A stretch of DNA of 58,348 nucleotides from the NCBI RefSeq assembly GCF_015062935.1, contig NZ_SUTM01000015.1:1-58348 (forward strand), read 5' to 3'. The notes beneath the pieces are model-generated. The model saw only the letters and a list, made by a program, of their open reading frames with translations, was not told where the DNA came from and made no database searches. Shown here one piece after another: positions 52,408-58,348 of the stretch; within the stretch, counting starts at the first letter, position 1, and every line of letters begins with the position of its first letter. A program made the position numbers and the translations under genes. The stretch comes from Methanobrevibacter sp. (lineage in GTDB: Archaea > Methanobacteriota > Methanobacteria > Methanobacteriales > Methanobacteriaceae).

Positions 52408-55400
52408 ATGGCAAGCAAAGAGATTACAAAAACATGGTGGGGAGAAAAGTGGCTGGATGCACTTAAAGGAGTGTATTATACCAACCGAATCGGTCGTGGA
52501 AAAACCTACGCAAACACAGGCAGAGTATATGACATTTTAATTAATGACAACCTCGCTCTGGCCAAGGTCAGGGGCAATTACAAAAGTTTCTATAATGTCA
52601 GTGTTGAATTCCGGCAATTTTCCCAAAGTGAAAAAAATACCATCATTAAAACAATTTATGAAAATCCTCAAATTACCTCAGCGCTTTTAAACCGCAAACT
52701 GCCGGTAGAATTGTATGATTTAATCACAAAAGAGGGAGTGAACGTTTTTCCAGCATCACACAACGACATTAAAACATCATGTAACTGTCCCGATTATGCT
52801 CCCATCTGCAAACACATTGCAGGCCTGGTTTATATGATAGCACTGGAAATAGATAAGGACCCGTTTCTGATTTTTAAACTTCAGGGCCTTGATTTGCTGG
52901 ATGTGATGAATTTTGAAGTTGAGGAGGAAAGCATCGATGATATCTGCGAACTGTTCAGGCATGAGGACAGCGAATCTGAAAATGAACTGGATTTTTCCAA
53001 AATTCCCAATCTTCACCTGCAAATTTTTGAGCTTCTGGATGACAATCCCGTTTTTTATGCTAAAAACTTTAAAGCAATTCTTGACAACATCTATAAGTCC
53101 CGTGAGAGATATCTTAAAAAAAGAGTACTTGGTTATTCACATTTTGGTTATGGGAGTCATTACGAATATTACACACGAGTTGATTTTGAACATGATGGAT
53201 TTAACGGCAGCGAAGAGGAATATGACAGCTGGCTTGAAAGCATTTTTCTTGAAAGATGGGGAATGCCAAACCAATGGGAAGATTTTTCCATAAACATTGA
53301 CGATAACTATGCCATTTCCAAAATAATGCCCGGAAAAGATACGCCTTTCAGCAAAGATAAAAGTGAAGGCACACTATTCGGATTTTTCACAGAATTAAGT
53401 GAAAGCAACATCTCAAAATTCAACAAAGATATTCAATTTTTAAATCTGGTTTACCAATTCAGTTTAGAGTTAATAAAAAACCATTCTTTAGTTCCGGAAC
53501 TGTTCAAATCAGGAAATGCATACCATATCAGATGGATTCCTGCGATTTTTGATAAAACCATCCGTGAAACAATTGATATTTTAACAAGGTCATGTCCAAT
53601 TGACTTGATTACATTTAAAAATCAAAAGATTTCACGAAAAGACCAGATTATAGCTGCAGTTAGTTTATTTGTCAAGGGATTTGACTTTAAATATTTAAAA
53701 CATGGTGTTGCACAGTCTATTAAAAGAAATTATGATGAAAATGTGTTTAAGCTGTTCTTTTTTAATCCTCAAAAATTTAAAAATGAAATTACAACACCAG
53801 AATCAATAAATCAATGGCTGTCAAAGTTCAATATCAATTCAAGGGATTATGATTTGTATTTGCACATTGAAGAGTCTGAGAGAGGATTTAATGTTGACGT
53901 TAAAGTAAATGACAGTCTGGAAAACATCAATGATGTCATTGACACAACAGAAAACAAACTTCTTAAAACAAACTTGCTCAAAGATATCTATATCATCAAT
54001 GAAATTTATCCCAGATTCGATGAAAGTCTTACTTTAAATGAAAATCTAGAGTTAAATTTAGATGACTTTACTAATTTCTTTTTAAATACTTTACCATTAT
54101 TTGAAGTAATGGGTCTTAAAATTATTTTACCTAAAAACCTTCAAAAAATATTCAAACCAAAACTGAAACTGAACATTACGCAAACGCAAAACGAGGACAA
54201 ATACATAACTTTCAAGGATCTGACAAAATTCGACTGGAAAGTTGCAATAGGAAACACAACCTGTACACCAGATGAATTCAGACAACTTGCAGAAAAATCA
54301 AAAGGTCTTGTAAAAATAGCAAACGAATTTGTAATGCTTGATGAGCGAGAAGTGAAATCGCTCATCAAACAAATAGACAGGCTTCCCGAAAAATTAAACC
54401 GGCACGACCTCCTTAAAGGAATTTTAAGTGGGGAAATTCTGGACATGGATGTTGAAATTGAAGGAAACTTCGACAAACTGGTTGAAAATATAACAAAAGT
54501 AAATGACATCAATGTTCCAGACAACATAAATGCCAAATTAAGGCACTATCAGGAAACAGGTTACTCCTGGCTGGTTCAAAACATCAATACAGGATTTGGA
54601 AGCATTCTAGCAGATGATATGGGACTTGGAAAAACACTGCAGGTTCTAACAACAATCCAATACCTGAAAGAACAGGGTCATCTTGAAAAAGAACATGTTT
54701 TGGTCATTGCACCAACAAGCCTGCTTACAAACTGGCAAGAAGAAATCAGAAGATTCACACCTGATTTGACATCATATATTTTCCATGGAACCGCACGACG
54801 TTTTACAAAAAAGAAATATGACATTTATCTGACCTCTTACGGAGTAATCAGAAGCGACATAAACAAATTCAAAAAGCAGAAATGGTTTTTATGTGTAGTT
54901 GATGAAGCGCAGAATATCAAAAATCCGAATACCAAACAGACAAAAGCGATAAAATCAATCAAAGCCAAACACAAAATCGCAATGTCAGGAACTCCTGTTG
55001 AAAACAGAATGTCTGAATATTGGAGCATCTTTGATTTTACAAACAAGGGTTATCTTTCAAGTCTGAAAAGCTTCAGGAAAAATTATATCGTTCCAATTGA
55101 AAGAGAAAAAAATCAGGACACACTGGAAAACTTCAAACAGATTACCAAACCATTTATCCTGAGGCGTCTTAAAAGTGATAAAAACATTATTAAAGACCTG
55201 CCTGATAAAATAGTCAGTGACATCTACTGTAACCTAACTAAAGAGCAGATTGCACTTTACAAAGAGACACTGGATGCATCAATGCTGGAAGTAGAAGAAA
55301 ACGATGGAATTAAACGGAAAGGATTGGTTTTAAAAATGATAAACTCCCTAAAGCAAATCTGCAACCACCCTTCACAGTTTACCAAAAGCAAAAACGCAAG

Positions 55401-55935
55401 CGTCAACGAATCCGGCAAAATGGAGATACTTATGAACACCCTGGAAAATATTCTTCAAGCAGACGAAAAAGTCCTGATATTTACCCAATATGTTAAAATG
55501 GGAGAAATAATTCAAAAATCTATTGAAGAGAAATTTCAAGAAGAAGTTCTGTTTTTACACGGATCACTTTCACGTAAAAAAAGGGATGAAATGATTAAAA
55601 AGTTCCAAAACAGAAATCAAAATAAAATATTCATCATATCCCTTAAAGCTGGAGGAACAGGATTAAACCTAACAGCAGCCCAAAATGTCATTCATTATGA
55701 TTTATGGTGGAATCCCGCAGTTGAAAATCAGGCTACAGACAGGGCATATAGAATTGGACAGAAAAAAAATGTGATGGTTTACAGATTCATTACAAAGGGA
55801 ACTTTTGAAGAGAAAATCAACGAAATGATTCATTCAAAAGAGGAACTGGCTAAATTAACCGTTGGAAACGGAGAGACATTCATCACAGAAATGAATACCA
55901 ACGAGTTGAAAAAGATGTTAAAATTAAGAAAATAA
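52408..55935 (+). CDS. SNF2-family helicase/ATPase with N-terminal SWIM finger
   Basis: An 1175-aa protein. A SWIM zinc finger lies at CNCPDYAPICKH (125-136). A long middle region is of the bacterial SNF2-associated type. The SNF2 ATPase starts near 712 (LRHYQETGYSWLVQNINTGF) with Walker A ADDMGLGKTLQ (about 734-744), DEAQ box VVDEAQNIKNP (about 830-840), SGTPVENRMSEYWS, and the C-terminal helicase lobe ending ATDRAYRIGQKKNVMVYRF. SNF2 ATPases move along duplex DNA and remodel protein-DNA complexes. A short leader with TATA-like CTTTATAGA precedes the ATG. It probably works with the SWIM protein encoded upstream, which is broken here. Confidence 0.92.
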   Translation: MASKEITKTWWGEKWLDALKGVYYTNRIGRGKTYANTGRVYDILINDNLALAKVRGNYKSFYNVSVEFRQFSQSEKNTIIKTIYENPQITSALLNRKLPVELYDLITKEGVNVFPASHNDIKTSCNCPDYAPICKHIAGLVYMIALEIDKDPFLIFKLQGLDLLDVMNFEVEEESIDDICELFRHEDSESENELDFSKIPNLHLQIFELLDDNPVFYAKNFKAILDNIYKSRERYLKKRVLGYSHFGYGSHYEYYTRVDFEHDGFNGSEEEYDSWLESIFLERWGMPNQWEDFSINIDDNYAISKIMPGKDTPFSKDKSEGTLFGFFTELSESNISKFNKDIQFLNLVYQFSLELIKNHSLVPELFKSGNAYHIRWIPAIFDKTIRETIDILTRSCPIDLITFKNQKISRKDQIIAAVSLFVKGFDFKYLKHGVAQSIKRNYDENVFKLFFFNPQKFKNEITTPESINQWLSKFNINSRDYDLYLHIEESERGFNVDVKVNDSLENINDVIDTTENKLLKTNLLKDIYIINEIYPRFDESLTLNENLELNLDDFTNFFLNTLPLFEVMGLKIILPKNLQKIFKPKLKLNITQTQNEDKYITFKDLTKFDWKVAIGNTTCTPDEFRQLAEKSKGLVKIANEFVMLDEREVKSLIKQIDRLPEKLNRHDLLKGILSGEILDMDVEIEGNFDKLVENITKVNDINVPDNINAKLRHYQETGYSWLVQNINTGFGSILADDMGLGKTLQVLTTIQYLKEQGHLEKEHVLVIAPTSLLTNWQEEIRRFTPDLTSYIFHGTARRFTKKKYDIYLTSYGVIRSDINKFKKQKWFLCVVDEAQNIKNPNTKQTKAIKSIKAKHKIAMSGTPVENRMSEYWSIFDFTNKGYLSSLKSFRKNYIVPIEREKNQDTLENFKQITKPFILRRLKSDKNIIKDLPDKIVSDIYCNLTKEQIALYKETLDASMLEVEENDGIKRKGLVLKMINSLKQICNHPSQFTKSKNASVNESGKMEILMNTLENILQADEKVLIFTQYVKMGEIIQKSIEEKFQEEVLFLHGSLSRKKRDEMIKKFQNRNQNKIFIISLKAGGTGLNLTAAQNVIHYDLWWNPAVENQATDRAYRIGQKKNVMVYRFITKGTFEEKINEMIHSKEELAKLTVGNGETFITEMNTNELKKMLKLRK

Positions 55936-56171
55936 TTCAAACAAAAGACTAATTTGAATTTAACTAATTTTAACATTTCAATTTCATCTTTAAGTCTGAA
56001 GTTTTCAGTTTTAGAATTATCCTCCTAACATCCACACGAATATCCAACGATTAGTTCTGCTATTAACTCCTTCCAATTCCTTTTCAAATTCAATTAAAGC
56101 ACATTCTAATTTTATAAAAGATTCAAAAAAATATACCAACACTTAAATATAACATTCGAGTTATTATTCCT
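55936..56171. promoter_or_regulatory. Spacer with promoter of the beta-helix protein
   Basis: No gene. CTTAAATATAAC at about 56143-56154 is a TATA-like element roughly 25 bases upstream of the ATG at 56172, so the message may be leaderless. Confidence 0.4.
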
Positions 56172-57737
56172 ATGAACAGAAAGTATCTGATTGCGGCAAT
56201 TGCAATCGTAGTTATAATAGGCGTAGGTGCATTTGCACTGACAAATACGAACTCCTCTTCGGGAGGCACATCCGTCAATGTCGATGCAAGCGCACTTGAA
56301 GATATGGGAAATCTTGTAGTCAACGCCAGTGATGAATCAAAAGAAAAAGGACTGATTTCATCTAGCGCAAGTGATTTGAATTCTATTTTAGTAACCAAAA
56401 ACGGCAAATTGACATTGAAAGATTCCATTGTAAATAAAACCGGTGACACCGCCACATCAGGCGATGATGCTGACTTTTATGGTGTCAATTCAGCAATTTT
56501 AGTAAATACAAACGGTACACTTGACATTTCGAATGTTGAAATCAATACCAATTCCAAAGGATCCAACGGTATTTTTGTAACCAACTCCGAGGCTTCAACA
56601 TCCTCAAGCGGCGGAAATGCAAGCCAGGGCGCAGCTCCTGAAACAAACTCAACCCAACAAGGTGGAGACGGTGCACAGCCTCCTGAAGCAACCGGCGGAG
56701 AATCCGGTCAGGGCGGAGATGGAGGACAACCTCCTGAAATGCCATCAGGTGAAGGATCAGGTGAAGGCGGACAGGCTCCTGGAAACGGCGGGGGCGACCC
56801 GTCAGGTGCAAGTGATGTAAGCGGCAATACTCAGGCAACCGTCAAAAACGTGAAAATCACAACCCACTCAGACAAGTCAAGAGGACTGGACGCAACATAT
56901 AAAGGAATAATTAATGCAGAAAACGTTATCATCAATACTGACGGTCAAAGCTGTGCGGCACTTGCAACAGACCGTGGCGAAGGGGAAGTGCACGTTAAAA
57001 ACTCAGACATCAACACAGGTGTTAGCAAAGACAGCGGCAGAGGTTCTCCTTTAATCTATTCAACCGGAAACATTACCCTTGACAACTCAAAAGGTACTGC
57101 ATACGTATCCCAGATTGCATGTATCGAAGGTAAAAACTCAATTGAAGTTACAAATTCTGATTTGACAGGTTACGGCGAAGGTAACAGAAAAGACGGCGAC
57201 AGTTATGTTGATTTGGGCGGAGTGTTCATTTACCAGTCCATGAGCGGTGACGCTGATGTTGGAACATCACTCTTTACTGCTAAAAACTCCAAACTGTCAA
57301 TAGCTTCCGACTCCTCAGTGTATAAGGATGCACCGATGTTTCATGTAACCAACACAGCATGCGTAATTGACCTTGACAGTACCGAACTCAGCTTCGGCAG
57401 CGGAACATTTTTAGAAATAGCCGGCCAGAACCAGTGGGGAACAACAGGATCCAACGGAGGAGTTGCTGAACTGAATACAAACAATGAAAAAATAGACGGA
57501 AACGTTATTGTTGATTCAATAAGTTCACTTAACTGGACCATGAAAAGCACCGAATTCAAAGGCGCTATAAATTCAACCGGAAACACTACCGTTAATGTTG
57601 ACGACGGTTCAACATGGACATTGACCGGTGACAGTACAGTTTCATCCCTAACCGTTACCGGAAACATTGAATACGGTGATTATTCCATAACAGTAAACGG
57701 TCAAAAATACGACAGTTCAAATCCTTTTAAAGGTTAG
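56172..57737 (+). CDS. Surface beta-helix protein with Gly/Pro/Gln-rich insert
   Basis: A 521-aa extracellular protein anchored by an N-terminal span (YLIAAIAIVVIIGVGAFALT, 5-24). The body has the Asn/Thr/Ser-rich rungs of a right-handed beta-helix (KNGKLTLKDSIVNKTGD; VEINTNSKGSNGIFVTNSE; repeated VKNSDINT-type turns). A low-complexity insert with Gly, Pro, Gln and Glu (about 141-220) interrupts it. Similar proteins are frequent in gut Clostridia, and the GC content is clearly higher than in the surroundings, so transfer is possible. Ligand or role unknown; adhesion is the usual guess. Confidence 0.8.
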   Translation: MNRKYLIAAIAIVVIIGVGAFALTNTNSSSGGTSVNVDASALEDMGNLVVNASDESKEKGLISSSASDLNSILVTKNGKLTLKDSIVNKTGDTATSGDDADFYGVNSAILVNTNGTLDISNVEINTNSKGSNGIFVTNSEASTSSSGGNASQGAAPETNSTQQGGDGAQPPEATGGESGQGGDGGQPPEMPSGEGSGEGGQAPGNGGGDPSGASDVSGNTQATVKNVKITTHSDKSRGLDATYKGIINAENVIINTDGQSCAALATDRGEGEVHVKNSDINTGVSKDSGRGSPLIYSTGNITLDNSKGTAYVSQIACIEGKNSIEVTNSDLTGYGEGNRKDGDSYVDLGGVFIYQSMSGDADVGTSLFTAKNSKLSIASDSSVYKDAPMFHVTNTACVIDLDSTELSFGSGTFLEIAGQNQWGTTGSNGGVAELNTNNEKIDGNVIVDSISSLNWTMKSTEFKGAINSTGNTTVNVDDGSTWTLTGDSTVSSLTVTGNIEYGDYSITVNGQKYDSSNPFKG

Positions 57738-57757
57738 GAAAGATAAATTCTTTCCTA
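57735..57757 (+). terminator. Terminator of the beta-helix gene
   Basis: TAGGAAAG (57735-57742) pairs with CTTTCCTA (57750-57757), overlapping the stop codon and followed by a T-rich stretch. Confidence 0.6.
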
Positions 57758-57779
57758 AATTTTATTTTAAGACAACAAA

Positions 57780-58280
57780 TTATTTAGATAATGTTTTATT
57801 TACAAATGCAACGCTTACATTTGCAATTCTTGCAATATCTTTAACACCATAACCTTCTTTATCCAAATTTATAACCATATTAGTATCTTTTGATTCCAAT
57901 TCTGATTGAAATTTTTCTTTTTGTTTTTTAACTGCTTCTTTTGCTACTCTTTGAGCATAATCTTCTACTATTTTCATATTCCACCTACTAAATTAGAAAT
58001 TCTAATGTTCAGCAGTTCATCATCGACAAATTTGTCACACAACATTAGGATTACCCCCTTGGCAAACTGTTCCATATCCTTATCAACATTAGGAACATTA
58101 ACTATTGTTTCTGCCGAATCAAGTATACTTTGATTGATACTTTTATCAGAATCCATAAAACAAAGTAAAGTCAACAGGAGCAATTCTTTTTTGGATATGA
58201 CATCCTCACTTTTAATTTTAAACCTGATATTATTTAAAAATTTATTTCCATCATAACCTTTGAGAGAATGAATTTGAACA
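57780..58280 (-). pseudogene. Rpn-family remnant, truncated and frameshifted
   Basis: Read on the minus strand from about 58280: VQIHSLKGYDGNKFLNNIRF, then KKELLLLTLLCFMDSDKS, the helical middle of Rpn-type proteins, ending NLVGGI with TGA at 57974-57976. The C-terminal part follows in another frame (MKIVEDYAQRVAKEAVKKQ, then GVKDIARIANVSVAFVNKTL), overlapping by ATGA. The nuclease half is missing; its place is taken by IS200/IS605-like hairpins at 58282-58345. The coding part is thus cut, probably by insertion of an element, and carries a frameshift or split. Confidence 0.65.
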
Positions 58281-58281
58281 A

Positions 58282-58345
58282 CCTCGCCTTGAAGAAGGCG
58301 AGGATTCCTAGAGTTTTGTTTTTATTACTCAATCGTTTATTGAGT
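58282..58345 (-). mobile_element. Probable IS200/IS605-type element end (rest outside the window)
   Basis: A perfect 9-bp stem with a 4-nt loop (58282-58303) is followed by a second hairpin, ACTCAAT/ATTGAGT (58327-58333/58339-58345). Two successive hairpins of this kind at a border are typical of the 3' end of TnpB-encoding elements and their guide RNA scaffold. The related hairpin at 293-314 has the same orientation. If right, a tnpB gene lies beyond the right edge on the minus strand. Confidence 0.4.
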
Positions 58346-58348
58346 GCT

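Noticed and set aside
57974-58183. Independent small protein
   Set aside because: It is the middle part of an Rpn-type protein that continues upstream in frame without a start codon, so it is a remnant.

Overview
The window looks like a chromosomal segment of a methanogenic archaeon of the order Methanobacteriales, most likely a Methanobrevibacter-type host-associated methanogen; species cannot be told from the sequence alone. Support: very AT-rich DNA, ribosome sites of the GGTGAT/GGAGGTG type, BRE/TATA promoters, an archaeosine tRNA-guanine transglycosylase, the archaeal thiolase/HMG-CoA synthase pair, a purC-purS-purQ-cobA-glmS cluster of the kind kept in this order, secreted Ig-like adhesin proteins, and many Rpn-type PD-(D/E)XK proteins.

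Layout. 0-3 kb: a DUF447 flavoprotein-like gene, a hairpin related to IS200/IS605 ends, an apparently empty stretch that holds two tiny overlapping membrane-peptide ORFs with very strong ribosome sites plus two structured-RNA candidates, and fragments of a DUF3800 gene. 3-7 kb: two DUF1848 proteins with a C-terminal CX3CX2C motif, then mevalonate-pathway thiolase and HMG-CoA synthase. 7.2-13.5 kb: two tRNA-Gly genes, a methyltransferase, tgtA, an MnmC-like methyltransferase and an adhesin-like protein. 13.8-18 kb: purC-purS-purQ-cobA-glmS operon. 18-24 kb: Rpn-family genes and a decayed duplicate, small unknown proteins, a DUF2283 protein and an Na+-dependent transporter.

24-46.5 kb is a large surface-glycan island. 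One part (29.1-24.1 kb, minus strand) is a five-gene operon: methyltransferase, class V aminotransferase, a CTP-transferase/Gfo-Idh fusion, a LicD transferase and a flippase-like membrane protein. Together these could build a CDP-activated amino-alcohol and place it on a glycan. The second part (38.6-31.1 kb) reads as a near-complete legionaminic/sialic-type nonulosonate pathway (dehydratase, aminotransferase, acyltransferase, hydrolysing 2-epimerase, synthase, CMP-transferase), with a GT52 sialyltransferase-like enzyme and two DUF4422 transferases beside it. The third part (39.8-46.5 kb) holds a glycyl radical enzyme with a CxEP active site and its radical-SAM activase, on either side of a Wzx-type flippase, followed by UDP-galactopyranose mutase and a membrane acyltransferase. 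The glycyl radical enzyme in a glycan locus is the most unusual feature of the window.

46.7-58.3 kb: a DUF4143 ATPase behind a 23-bp tandem repeat, an Rpn gene with a partial tandem copy, a small secreted peptide, a ROK kinase, a frameshifted SWIM-finger gene, a SWIM-SNF2 helicase, a beta-helix surface protein and an Rpn remnant that runs into IS200/IS605-like hairpins at the right edge. Degenerate tandem repeats with a 19-bp period lie about 80-125 bp upstream of three Rpn genes and a DUF2283 gene.
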